Source: Saccharophagus sp. K07 (GTDB taxonomy: Bacteria > Pseudomonadota > Gammaproteobacteria > Pseudomonadales > Cellvibrionaceae). From it: a stretch of 64,000 nt of DNA. The position numbers and the translations under genes are program-made. Positions within the stretch are counted from its first letter, which is position 1, and each line of letters begins with the position of its first letter. Location: contig NZ_QRAI01000001.1 in assembly GCF_014336955.1 (NCBI RefSeq), positions 248,001 to 312,000 on the forward strand. The letters are read 5' to 3'. This document shows positions 16,740 to 25,439 of this stretch, piece by piece. The notes below the pieces were generated by a model, which did not search any database, was not told the origin of the DNA, and worked only from the letters and a program-made list of their open reading frames with translations.

Positions 16740-18842
16740 TTATCGATATTTTCGTCGTTGCGCCCAACCCAACAATCCCAACAACGTCAGGAAGCCAATG
16801 GTGCTGCTTTGCAGGCTGCCACCGGAGGAACCGCCGGATGACGAACCGGATGATGAGTTGCCGGACGATGATGAGCTTGAGCTGCTGGAAGACGAGCTGC
16901 TCGAAGAGGAACTACTCGAAGATGAACTGCCAGCGGTTTTGACGAGAATGCCACTGAGTGTGCCGTTATCCACGGAGGTGCTGACATCAATGGTCAGGCT
17001 GCCATCGGTAACTGTGGTGGAAATGCCAAACAGTGTGTACGCAACGTCATGGCCGACTTCCGAGAATAAATCCACGTTGGACAGAACCTCCCGATTTTCA
17101 ACTTTGACACTGAAAATCCGGTTGTCGGCGGCTTGTTGGTACATCTCCACAAAATGCAGATCCACTTGATAATTGCCCGATGTCACGGGAATTTCGTAAG
17201 TGTAATCACCATAGCGCTCGGTGGAAAAAATCGCACTGCCTTCAGCGCCCTGGATCGTGTCTTCCGTGCCGTTGATTTGCCCACCGGAGAAGAAAATATC
17301 CGGTTGGTAATAAACGCCTTTGTAATAATCTCCGCTGGAGCCACCCACATTAATCGCCGCTATAACGGACGGAGGGTTGAGTGGCGCATAGCCTTTGGTT
17401 TCTTCCGTGACTTTACATTCCTGACCGGCTTGCACGCCCCAGCCATTGCGGTCCACGTCGGCGGATATATCGCAACAAATAGCAACGCCGTTTTCATTGC
17501 CGCAATCCGGTGGTACGGAAATAAATTGATACCAGTTGACGTTCACGCGTCCGCGCGCTTTTAAATAAATATCTTTTACACCGTGCGCGCCGCTCACACT
17601 CGCATTGATGGTGCGGAAACTGGTAAGACCGCCAGTGGCTGGTACTTGAATAGTTGCGGCAAGTGGTCCGTTTTCTGAATCCAGGCGAATTTCCAATGTG
17701 GCCGCAGAAGAGGCTGCCACATTGATATCAATACTGGTCGCGCCGGATTGAAAATCCACGTTGGAAACGCGCAACCAACTGTTGTTGAAAAATTGCACGT
17801 GCATGGTGCCGTCTTGGTTGCGTTCGGTTTCAATGCCGGATTGACGATCGATCGTCTCAGCTTCCACCTTGCGGTAAGGGTCGAAATTTTTCAGCTTGGG
17901 CACACCCTGAGTGGTGGTCTGCACTCTTTGCATAGTGCCATCGGTATTGAAATAGGCAAGATCGGCGCAGATGGAGCGCTCATATACACTGCCGCCGGAC
18001 GCCGCGCGATTGTGATAAAACGCGTACCACTGGCCGTTCACTTCAACAAAAGATGCGTGATTATTGTTGCCGACGTTATTAATGGGATTGGGAATAACCG
18101 TTCCACGATGTTGAAAACCCGTAGTCGGATTATTACTGGTCATGTAATCAATGGTGAAGCCGCCGCTATTGTCTGTGGAATAACTGAAATAATAGGTATT
18201 GTTGCGCTTAAACATATAAGGCGCTTCAAAAAACTTCGGCGCATCAATGGTGATGGCGGAGCCTACGGTGCTGCGCAAATCATCAGAGAGTTTAATGACG
18301 CGCGCGTTGCCTGGACCACCACCACCGAAATAAACGTACATGGTGTTGTCGTCATCGACAAATACGCCGGGGTCAAATAACCACTCTACGTTGGCATTGG
18401 GGGTCTGCCGGGTAATCAGCGCTCGGCCAATTAAATCGCGATAGGGGCCTTCGGGTTTTTCCGCTTCCAGAATACCAATATTGGATGCACCGTTGGGAAA
18501 TACCAGATAGTACTTGCCGTTGCGTTTGATCCAGTCCGGTGCATAGGCTTGGGTTGCCCAGGTGGTGTTGGCACGGGCGTCAAATATGATGCCGTGATCC
18601 TGCCAGTTGATTAAATCATCACTGGAAAATAAATAATAATCGCTGAGGTCGTAGCTGGTAGCGCCGTCTTTGTCGTGGGATGCCATGACGTAAAATCGGC
18701 CATCGTAATATCGAACAGCAGGATCCGCGGTAAAAACGTGCGATACCAAAGGGTTGTCAGCGTGCGCTGAAATTCCTTGCCATAAGAGCGCACATATTGC
18801 GGCGCTGAGAGCAGCTTTTTTAGGATTGTGTAACATTTTCAT
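16740..18842 (-). CDS. Multidomain GH43 with CBM6, malectin module and C-terminal GlyGly-CTERM-like anchor
   Basis: Likely an arabinofuranosidase or xylosidase held at the cell surface. From the ATG at 18842 it has 700 residues: signal peptide (ending AHA), GH43 propeller (about 25-320), CBM6 (about 327-440), a short cysteine-rich CBM10-like piece (about 446-475, CCDISADVDRNGWG), malectin module (about 492-632), poly-serine and glycine linker (about 638-680), and a tail with a hydrophobic helix then QRRKYR. The base is D40 in TADPAV; other acids lie in WLFDPG and FFEAPY. Signal type I rather than lipoprotein, and the GGS-helix-basic tail, suggest rhombosortase-type GlyGly-CTERM processing (inference). 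The open frame runs back to 18980 inside the AraC gene, but 18842 has a ribosome site (AGGGG) and the signal peptide. Its first 23 bases overlap the AraC gene end. Confidence 0.88.
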   Translation of the reverse strand: MKMLHNPKKAALSAAICALLWQGISAHADNPLVSHVFTADPAVRYYDGRFYVMASHDKDGATSYDLSDYYLFSSDDLINWQDHGIIFDARANTTWATQAYAPDWIKRNGKYYLVFPNGASNIGILEAEKPEGPYRDLIGRALITRQTPNANVEWLFDPGVFVDDDNTMYVYFGGGGPGNARVIKLSDDLRSTVGSAITIDAPKFFEAPYMFKRNNTYYFSYSTDNSGGFTIDYMTSNNPTTGFQHRGTVIPNPINNVGNNNHASFVEVNGQWYAFYHNRAASGGSVYERSICADLAYFNTDGTMQRVQTTTQGVPKLKNFDPYRKVEAETIDRQSGIETERNQDGTMHVQFFNNSWLRVSNVDFQSGATSIDINVAASSAATLEIRLDSENGPLAATIQVPATGGLTSFRTINASVSGAHGVKDIYLKARGRVNVNWYQFISVPPDCGNENGVAICCDISADVDRNGWGVQAGQECKVTEETKGYAPLNPPSVIAAINVGGSSGDYYKGVYYQPDIFFSGGQINGTEDTIQGAEGSAIFSTERYGDYTYEIPVTSGNYQVDLHFVEMYQQAADNRIFSVKVENREVLSNVDLFSEVGHDVAYTLFGISTTVTDGSLTIDVSTSVDNGTLSGILVKTAGSSSSSSSSSSSSSSSSSSSSSSGNSSSGSSSGGSSGGSLQSSTIGFLTLLGLLGWAQRRKYR

Positions 18843-20025
18843 TATCGGCCCCTGCGGTTTCACCTTTTTGGGAATATATGGATTTGAACATTTTGGGTGA
18901 GCATCCATACTCGTTTTTAAACAACTTATTGAAATAGGAAACATTGTTGTAGCCAACGGAAAAGGCAATCTCCGCAACATTGGCTTCCGGTTTTTCGGAA
19001 AGTAGGCGGGCGGCTTCCGTCAGGCGTAATTTGTTGAGATAAGCGCTGAACGTGAGGCCGATTTCGTCCTTCAAAATACTGTTCATCTTGGTGCGGTTAA
19101 TTCCGAGTGCGGAAATGGCCGTTTCCAAGCTGATATCGGGATTGGCATATTCCGTGGCCATATAGCGCAACACCGCGCTTTTTTCTTTATCTCTATGTGG
19201 CTCGACGGACAACTGCTGATAGGCAATCAAGGGCCGGTCTTTTTGGATTTGTTCTTCCAAGGTGGCGATCAAGATTTTCATATGCACCTTGAAGAACCAG
19301 AAGCCGAATGTCAGCCAGATAATTCCGGAAAATGCTGCAAAAAAGTACAAAGAACGCCAGTCGCGTCCAATCAATTCGACATCGGCAATTTTCACGGATG
19401 AGGGTGTATGTCGCGGACTTTGGATCGAAACACCAAAACTTAAATTGGCGACTTGACTGAGTTGATAGCCGCGGTCGGACAAGCTCACGCCGTGATAATT
19501 AAGCCACCATTCGGGAATTTCCAGATGACGCAGATCAATTTCGACGGTTTCCCACTGTTCGTTGCAGGAGAAAAACGCGGTTGGAATGCGGAAGGCTTTG
19601 GGATGATTCTCGTCTGCAAATGCACTGTCGCGAGTAACGGCGGTAAAACTCAATGTATTGGCCGGATTACATTTGACGCTGAATCGCAGCAGGGGATATT
19701 TGGCCAGATTGGCGAATTCGGTAGCGGTATCCTGCGGATTGAAATACAGAGCCAGGGTGGCATAGCTGTAGGCAGCCTTATCGGACAAGGTAAAGCTATA
19801 GTCGAGAGTTTGCACTGCATCATGGACCTGAATAGTCGATTCACCATCCTGCTCAGAATCGGAACTGGCCTGGATTTCCCAAGGAAGTACGCTTTTTGAA
19901 GCGGGTAATAGACGGTCGACCAAAAAGGTTTGTTCGAAACTGATATAGCCAGCCAGAATCGTCGTAATAACAAGAGACGCAAAGAGAATTGCGGCACTTC
20001 TATAAAATCTGGGCGTCTCGTACAT
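18820..20025 (-). CDS. Membrane-bound AraC-family regulator with extracytoplasmic sensor domain
   Basis: A one-component regulator that could sense a ligand outside the inner membrane and act on DNA inside. The 401 residues read: helix (about 11-30), sensor domain (about 31-222), second helix (about 225-246), short linker and a C-terminal AraC-type double helix-turn-helix (about 283-384, with VAEIAFSVGYNNVSYFNKLF). The sensor domain shares with the two GGDEF proteins of this block an EWW or QWW tryptophan pair (W173-W174), a following loop and a conserved beta-strand (LSFGVSIQSP), though at lower similarity. It overlaps the GH43 start by 23 bases and is probably co-transcribed with it. The membrane layout resembles hybrid or ToxR-like regulators rather than soluble AraC. 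GH43 and nearby hydrolases are likely targets. Confidence 0.87.
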   Translation of the reverse strand: MYETPRFYRSAAILFASLVITTILAGYISFEQTFLVDRLLPASKSVLPWEIQASSDSEQDGESTIQVHDAVQTLDYSFTLSDKAAYSYATLALYFNPQDTATEFANLAKYPLLRFSVKCNPANTLSFTAVTRDSAFADENHPKAFRIPTAFFSCNEQWETVEIDLRHLEIPEWWLNYHGVSLSDRGYQLSQVANLSFGVSIQSPRHTPSSVKIADVELIGRDWRSLYFFAAFSGIIWLTFGFWFFKVHMKILIATLEEQIQKDRPLIAYQQLSVEPHRDKEKSAVLRYMATEYANPDISLETAISALGINRTKMNSILKDEIGLTFSAYLNKLRLTEAARLLSEKPEANVAEIAFSVGYNNVSYFNKLFKNEYGCSPKMFKSIYSQKGETAGADNENVTQS

Positions 20026-20401
20026 GGGCCTTGTAATCTAATAATTGATGGCGCGACGAGTCGAGAGCGCTGATGCCGGAAGGCCGCGCAAATCCGATCC
20101 GTCAGTCGTTTTCCGTCGGTTTATTCATTTAGGGAAAATCCCCCCATGGAAGGTGATTTATCCCGTTTTCTGCAAATAAATTTGCATTAACAAAAAAGAG
20201 AATTTTTTAAGCCAATTTATTCTGCCTTCTCTGTTTTACTCGGCTTATGCAAATGCAGTTTTCGTCAGCGAGTGCGACCTTGTGAAACCTGTGTTCTCAA
20301 AAGTTAGCCAAGCGCGCTAGTTTTTCGAGGTGGCCTCAATCTCACCATAGCGCCTATTGGGAATCAATTGAGCGTAAGGCGAAATGTGATCAAATAATCA
20401 A

Positions 20402-20411
20402 TTCATATGAT
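20402..20411. promoter_or_regulatory. ATCATATGAT-like palindrome (site 2, one mismatch)
   Basis: TTCATATGAT, one base off the consensus, in an AT-rich stretch (ATTCATATGATTAATATAAT). It lies 280 bases before the GH31 start and 377 before the AraC-type start, so either gene could be its target. Confidence 0.45.
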
Positions 20412-20518
20412 TAATATAATTTATCTCGATATTGGCACATATTTGACAGAGTAGTACTACGATGGTGGGTTTTTCGTGATTTGTGTCACAATTGCGCGCC
20501 GTTCTCTTATGTTGGCTG

Positions 20519-20547
20519 GAACCCCTAAGAGATGGCTCCTGGGGTTC
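20519..20547 (+). terminator. Hairpin GAACCCC / GGGGTTC
   Basis: Seven-base perfect arms around a 15-base loop with partial inner pairing. It lies in the GH31 upstream region with no gene before it on this strand, so it may be leader structure rather than a terminator. Confidence 0.35.
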
Positions 20548-20620
20548 TATACTTGATGGCATTCGGTGGCAGAAATCGACCGATGTTCAATAAAAAAATG
20601 GACGTGTAGTTATTGAAAAA

Positions 20621-20659
20621 CCGTCTTAAAAATCAGCCGGGCATGGCGTTTTGAGATGA
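20621..20659. repeat. Inverted repeat of the CATCTCAAAA family (copy upstream of GH31)
   Basis: CGTCTTAAAA at the left and TTTTGAGATG at the right are complementary at 8 of 10 positions, with the AATCAGCCGG core after the left arm. The same core and arms occur at 37033-37079. Confidence 0.55.
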
Positions 20660-20690
20660 TCCAGAAAAATAAATCATAACCGGGGGCTTT

Positions 20691-23606
20691 ATGCTTCGAC
20701 GATCAACCTTTTTATTTATTGCTGTTTTGACAGCTTTCTTATTGTCTGGGTGTGTTGGCAATATTATTGACAAGGGCACGGCCAGTAAGGAGCAGGTGGT
20801 AAAGGATCGCTATGGCGTGACAGTAACGCTCGCAGGAAGTGAAGTGCGCAAGTTGCGCATTCAATTCTATGCGGACGATATAGTGCGCGTCACCGCGACG
20901 CCGCAAAGCGATTTTGCCGATTTGCCGGATTATTTGATGGTCAATGCCAAGCCGGCTGCGGTTTCCTTCGATATGGTGAATACCGAGACGCAAGTGCAAT
21001 TGCGCACCCGCGCTTTGGAAGTGCGGGTGGATTTGGCGAGCGGCAAAATCAGCTATTTTGACCGCGCGGACAACCCCATTTTAGCGGAAGCCAATCGCGG
21101 CCGCTTTGGCCCTGTGATTGACGAACCGGGCCCGGTGGCTGCGGATTCCTATTCCATTCAACAACAATTTATTCCCGAGCAGGGCGAGGCTTTTTACGGC
21201 TTGGGACAACATCAGAATGGCCTGGTCAATTACGCCGGCCACGATGTCGAGCTGACCACTTATAACCTGGAAATAGCCATTCCCTATTTAGTATCCAGTA
21301 AAAATTATGGTTTGCTGTGGAATAACGCCTCCGTCACCCGTTTCGGCGATCCGCGACCTGCCGCACCTTTGGCAGATGCCTTTGAACTCTACGATGCCAA
21401 TGGCAAAAAAGGCGGGCTCACCGTGCGTTATTACGACGGCAATAAGCTGTTGCTCACCCGCACAGAAGCGGATGTCGATTATCAATTTTTAAGTCATGCC
21501 TCCGTGCGTGAAAATCCCTTGCCGCCGGAAGCCGAAAAAGCCAAAGATCTTCGCATAGTCATCAGCGGAACACTGGAAGCGAAAAATTTTGGCAAACATA
21601 CCCTGAAAATGTACTCCAGCGGTTATGCAACCTTGTCGCTGGATAATCAGCAATTGCTGCACCGCTGGCGCATGAACTGGAATCCCTGGTATCACAATAC
21701 TGATGTGGAATTTAAAGCCGGCGAGAAAAAATCCCTGGTGGTCGAGTGGAAACCAGGCGGTGGTTATTTCCGTCTGTTACAAAATGCTCCGCAGACTCCT
21801 GCAGAAGAACAATTATTGTCGCTGGCGAGCGACACAGGCAAAGCCATTGATTATTTTCTGGTGGTCGGCAAAAACAAAGACGACGTAATTTCCGGTTATC
21901 GCCGATTGACTGGCAAAGCTGTTTTATTGCCTAAATGGGCCTACGGCTTCTGGCAGAGTCGCGAGCGCTATAAAACCCAGCAGGAAATCATCGACACAGT
22001 GACGGAATATCGCAAGCAACGCATTCCAATCGACAACATCGTGTTGGACTGGTCCTACTGGCCGGAAGATGCCTGGGGCAGCCACGATTTTGATCCGCAA
22101 TTTTTCCCCGACCCGCAAGGCTTAGTGGATAAAGTGCATGAACTGAATGCACAGATCATGATTTCCGTATGGCCGAAGTTTTATCCCACCACTGAGCATT
22201 ACAAAGAACTCAACGTCAAAGGTTATATGTTCAACAAAAATATTGATGCGAAAAATTACGACTGGATCGGCCCCGGTTATTTGAACGCGTTTTACGATGC
22301 GTTTTCAGCGGAGGCGCGGGAAATTTTCTGGCGCCAGATGGACAACAAAATCAATCGTTTTGGGTTTGATGCCTGGTGGTTGGATGCGGTTGAGCCGGAT
22401 ATGCATTCCAATATCAGTTTTACTGCGCGCAAGGATTTTATGACGCCGAATGCGTTGGGAACAGGAGCGGAATATTTTAATGCCTATGCGCTGCCCCATG
22501 CGGAAACCGTATATCTGGGCGATCGAAAATCCGCGCCGGAAAAACGCGTATTTATTCTGACCCGTTCCGGTTTCGGCGGCATTCAGCGCACTGCATCCGC
22601 TATTTGGAGTGGTGATATAGTGTCGCGCTGGGACGATATGAAAGATCAAATTGCTGCAGGTATTAATGTCGGGCTTTCCGGTATGCCGAACTGGACGTTT
22701 GATATCGGCGGATTTACGCCGGAAGATCGTTTCCGTTCCAGCAAAAAAGGTTTTGTCGGACCTTATACGGATCTCGATTCAGACCAAGTAGCTGAGTGGC
22801 AGGAGCTGAATACCCGCTGGTTCCAGTTCGGTGCCTTTGCGCCATTGTTCCGCGCGCATGGACAAAACCCCTATCGCGAAATTTATAACATCGCCGCTCC
22901 CGGTTCTGAGACTTATGAAAGCATCGCCTGGCATATTCGTTTGCGCTATCGCTTGATGCCATACATTTATTCCGCGGCGGGCGATTTTTATCATAAAGAC
23001 GGCACCTTGATGCGCGGCTTGGTAATGGATTATGCGCAGGATCCGGCCGTATGGAATATCAGCGATCAATATATGTTTGGCCCGGCATTTTTGATCAACC
23101 CGGTATACGAATTCAAAGCGCGCAGTCGCTCTGTATATTTACCGCGAGGTAATGACTGGTACGACTTCTATAGCGGAAAACGTTTCTCGGGTGGTCAGAC
23201 AATAAAAGCAGATGCTCCCTATGCACGTATGCCGATTTTTGTAAAAGTTGGTGCAATAGTACCAACGGGTCCGGATATTCAATATGTGGATGAAAAACCT
23301 GCTGATCCGTTGACCGTGACCGTATATACAGGCGCGAATGGCTATTACGAATTGTATGAGGATGACGGCAAATCCTACGCCTACGAAAAAGGCGCTTATT
23401 CGCGCATTCCGTTCAGCTATGACGAGGCGGCAGGCACTTTGACGATTGGCGAGCGCAAAGGCGAATTTGCCGGTATGGTCAAGAATCGCGAAATTCGCGT
23501 GCGCTGGATCAGTGGTCCGCGCCAAGATGCTGCGGACTTTTCGACCCAGGATACGTCAGTGCAATACAACGGCAAATCTGTGAAAGTCTCGCGCTTCAAA
23601 TCTTGA
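20691..23606 (+). CDS. xyl31A: Lipoprotein GH31 alpha-xylosidase with inserted PA14 domain
   Basis: Predicted to remove alpha-D-xylose from oligosaccharides, classically xyloglucan. The 971 residues have a lipoprotein signal (LLSGCVG, Cys about 21), an N-terminal GH31 beta-sandwich, a PA14 insert (about 265-365), the catalytic barrel and C-terminal beta domains. The nucleophile is D565 in WWLDAVEPD; D642 in WSGD is the best acid/base candidate. This arrangement, a PA14 insert in the N-terminal part of a GH31, matches the well-studied Cellvibrio japonicus Xyl31A, so I use that symbol by architecture. Its last 11 bases overlap the end of the convergent lactonase gene. No GH35 beta-galactosidase, the other part of that xyloglucan set, is seen here. 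Confidence 0.88.
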   Translation: MLRRSTFLFIAVLTAFLLSGCVGNIIDKGTASKEQVVKDRYGVTVTLAGSEVRKLRIQFYADDIVRVTATPQSDFADLPDYLMVNAKPAAVSFDMVNTETQVQLRTRALEVRVDLASGKISYFDRADNPILAEANRGRFGPVIDEPGPVAADSYSIQQQFIPEQGEAFYGLGQHQNGLVNYAGHDVELTTYNLEIAIPYLVSSKNYGLLWNNASVTRFGDPRPAAPLADAFELYDANGKKGGLTVRYYDGNKLLLTRTEADVDYQFLSHASVRENPLPPEAEKAKDLRIVISGTLEAKNFGKHTLKMYSSGYATLSLDNQQLLHRWRMNWNPWYHNTDVEFKAGEKKSLVVEWKPGGGYFRLLQNAPQTPAEEQLLSLASDTGKAIDYFLVVGKNKDDVISGYRRLTGKAVLLPKWAYGFWQSRERYKTQQEIIDTVTEYRKQRIPIDNIVLDWSYWPEDAWGSHDFDPQFFPDPQGLVDKVHELNAQIMISVWPKFYPTTEHYKELNVKGYMFNKNIDAKNYDWIGPGYLNAFYDAFSAEAREIFWRQMDNKINRFGFDAWWLDAVEPDMHSNISFTARKDFMTPNALGTGAEYFNAYALPHAETVYLGDRKSAPEKRVFILTRSGFGGIQRTASAIWSGDIVSRWDDMKDQIAAGINVGLSGMPNWTFDIGGFTPEDRFRSSKKGFVGPYTDLDSDQVAEWQELNTRWFQFGAFAPLFRAHGQNPYREIYNIAAPGSETYESIAWHIRLRYRLMPYIYSAAGDFYHKDGTLMRGLVMDYAQDPAVWNISDQYMFGPAFLINPVYEFKARSRSVYLPRGNDWYDFYSGKRFSGGQTIKADAPYARMPIFVKVGAIVPTGPDIQYVDEKPADPLTVTVYTGANGYYELYEDDGKSYAYEKGAYSRIPFSYDEAAGTLTIGERKGEFAGMVKNREIRVRWISGPRQDAADFSTQDTSVQYNGKSVKVSRFKS

Positions 23607-24477
23607 AGCGCGTTTCCGCCAGGCCGGTGAAAGGAGTTCGGTAAATAAAAAGATGACCGGCCTGCGGCTCTCGTTTTAATTGCTCCGCATCCAATCCCAC
23701 TCGCGCGGTGGTGACGAACAGCAGATTCATGTCTGCCCCGCCAAAAGTAACGCAGGTCGGTTGAGTGACGGGTAAATTCAATTCCGCACTCGGCTGGCCT
23801 TTTTGATCGTAACGAATCACTTTGCCACCAGCCCACAAGGCGTTCCACAAATAGCCTTCCGCATCCACGACTGAACCATCTGGCTCAAAAGGTGGTGTAG
23901 TGGTTACGTAAACGCGCGGCGCGCCGGGAATACCGCTGACAGGATCGAACTCGCACACATTAATGGTGTAGCGGGTGGAGTCGGCAAAATAAAATTTATC
24001 GGACTCAGGGCTCCAACAAATGCTGTTGGAAATGCCGATGCCGCCAAAGGTTTTGCGATATTGGTTGCCGCTCAAGCAATAAATACTGCCTTTTTCACCG
24101 TTGGCGATATCCGCTTTTTCCACCATGCTGCCAGCCCAGAAACGGCCTTGGCGGTCGACGCGTCCATCGTTAAAACGGTGGCCGGGAAAATCGGCTTCCG
24201 GTCGTGCGAGCCACTCGCGTTCGCCATTTTCCGGATTGAATAGCGCAAAACCGGAGGCAAATGCACAAATCAGCGTATTGGGATCGTCGGTAAAACCGAA
24301 GGAACACAAACGCTCCGGCAAATTAAATTGCGTCAGTGCGCGGTTGGCCAAAACAAGTCGATACAGTCTGGACTCGTGAATATCCGTCCACCAGACGGCC
24401 TGCTGGCGCTCGTCCCACAGAACGCATTCACCCAAGGTGTTGGCGGTTTCGATGATATCGACTAATTCGAAGGTCAT
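23596..24477 (-). CDS. SMP-30 family lactonase, probably L-arabinono-1,4-lactonase
   Basis: It should open L-arabinono-lactone to L-arabinonate, step two of the non-phosphorylative route. From the ATG at 24477 the protein has 293 residues with the six-bladed SMP-30/gluconolactonase fold. The metal ligands are visible: Glu in LGECVLWD, Asn in ISNSICW and Asp in EPDGSVVD; a further Asn sits in FNDGRVD. The reading frame extends upstream to 24573, but the 24477 start overlaps the preceding permease stop by four bases (ATGA), the usual coupling. There is no signal peptide, so it acts in the cytoplasm. It is the last gene of the eight-gene operon. Substrate is inferred from neighbours; gluconolactone or xylonolactone are alternatives. 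Confidence 0.85.
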   Translation of the reverse strand: MTFELVDIIETANTLGECVLWDERQQAVWWTDIHESRLYRLVLANRALTQFNLPERLCSFGFTDDPNTLICAFASGFALFNPENGEREWLARPEADFPGHRFNDGRVDRQGRFWAGSMVEKADIANGEKGSIYCLSGNQYRKTFGGIGISNSICWSPESDKFYFADSTRYTINVCEFDPVSGIPGAPRVYVTTTPPFEPDGSVVDAEGYLWNALWAGGKVIRYDQKGQPSAELNLPVTQPTCVTFGGADMNLLFVTTARVGLDAEQLKREPQAGHLFIYRTPFTGLAETRFKI

Positions 24478-25439
24478 ATTTTCGCTTTTTTCGTTCCGAA
24501 TCCTGCGGAAATGCCACGCTGGAAAATAATGAAAGCCAGCACGAGGCTGCCGATAAAAATTTTCGTCCACCAACTGTTGAGCGAGCCGTGGAAGGAAATC
24601 CAGGTTTGAATCAGTCCCATGATCATGACGCCGAGCAGAGTGCCCAGCACATAACCATAACCGCCGGTGAGCAATGTGCCGCCGATCACCACTGCGGCAA
24701 TGGCATCCAGCTCCATGCCAACGCCGGAGAGGGCGTAACCGGATGCGGTGTAGAAGGTGTAAACAATTCCGGACAGGGCGGCGAGCGTTGAACTCAAGGT
24801 GTAAATGCTGATGGTGGTGAGGCCCATAGGCACACCGAGCAGCGCGGCGGACGTGGAATTACCGCCGAGCGCGTAGATATAGCCACCCAGACGCGTGAAA
24901 TGCGCGAGCCACAGGCCGAAGGCAAATACGACAATCAATAAAAGCGTTGCGCTGCCAATCCAGCCGCCCAACACACTAAAGCCGAAATTATTGACGGAAT
25001 CGAAAAACGAATGAGTGATGGGAATGGATTGCTCGCTGAGCACTGTCGCAAGACCGCGCGCGAAAAACATGCCCGCCAAGGTCACAATAAACGGCTGCAG
25101 TTTATAGACGTGAATCAGCGCTCCCATAATTGCGCCAAAAGCCGCTCCAGCAATTAGCACAACCGGAATTGCCTGCAATGGGTGCCAGCCGTGTTTTTCC
25201 ACCAGAATCGCGCACAGCACGCTGCTCAAAGCGAGCACGGAGCCGACACTCAAATCTATGCCGCCGGACAAAATCACGAAGGTCATGCCGAGCGCCATAA
25301 TGGCGAGAAAGGAGTTATCAGTTAATAAATTCAACAGCACGCGCGGGCTGGCAAAGCCGGAAAATTGCAGCGAGCCGGCAATGAGCAGCGCGAGGAATAA
25401 AACAGCGGTGACGACAACAGGAATAAAGCGAGCGCTCAT
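24474..25439 (-). CDS. yjfF: Furanose ABC importer permease (YjfF-like)
   Basis: Inner-membrane permease of the ribose/galactofuranose class (BPD_transp_2). The 321 residues are mostly hydrophobic with about ten membrane segments and the conserved loop GGIDLSVGSVLAL. It overlaps the first permease by four bases (ATGA, 25436-25439) and the lactonase by four bases. Two non-identical permeases, one two-domain ATPase and one binding protein is the YtfQ-YtfR-YtfT-YjfF arrangement of Escherichia coli, which imports galactofuranose. In this arabinose locus the likely substrate is L-arabinofuranose, an inference. Confidence 0.88.
   Translation of the reverse strand: MSARFIPVVVTAVLFLALLIAGSLQFSGFASPRVLLNLLTDNSFLAIMALGMTFVILSGGIDLSVGSVLALSSVLCAILVEKHGWHPLQAIPVVLIAGAAFGAIMGALIHVYKLQPFIVTLAGMFFARGLATVLSEQSIPITHSFFDSVNNFGFSVLGGWIGSATLLLIVVFAFGLWLAHFTRLGGYIYALGGNSTSAALLGVPMGLTTISIYTLSSTLAALSGIVYTFYTASGYALSGVGMELDAIAAVVIGGTLLTGGYGYVLGTLLGVMIMGLIQTWISFHGSLNSWWTKIFIGSLVLAFIIFQRGISAGFGTKKAKI

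Larger units (their letters stand above)
20026..20690. other. Divergent intergenic region between AraC-type regulator and GH31
   Basis: A 665-base gap that must carry promoters for the regulator-GH43 pair and for GH31. It contains a near-perfect ATCATATGAT site at 20402, a hairpin at 20519-20547 and an inverted repeat at 20621-20659. No gene was found. Confidence 0.55.
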
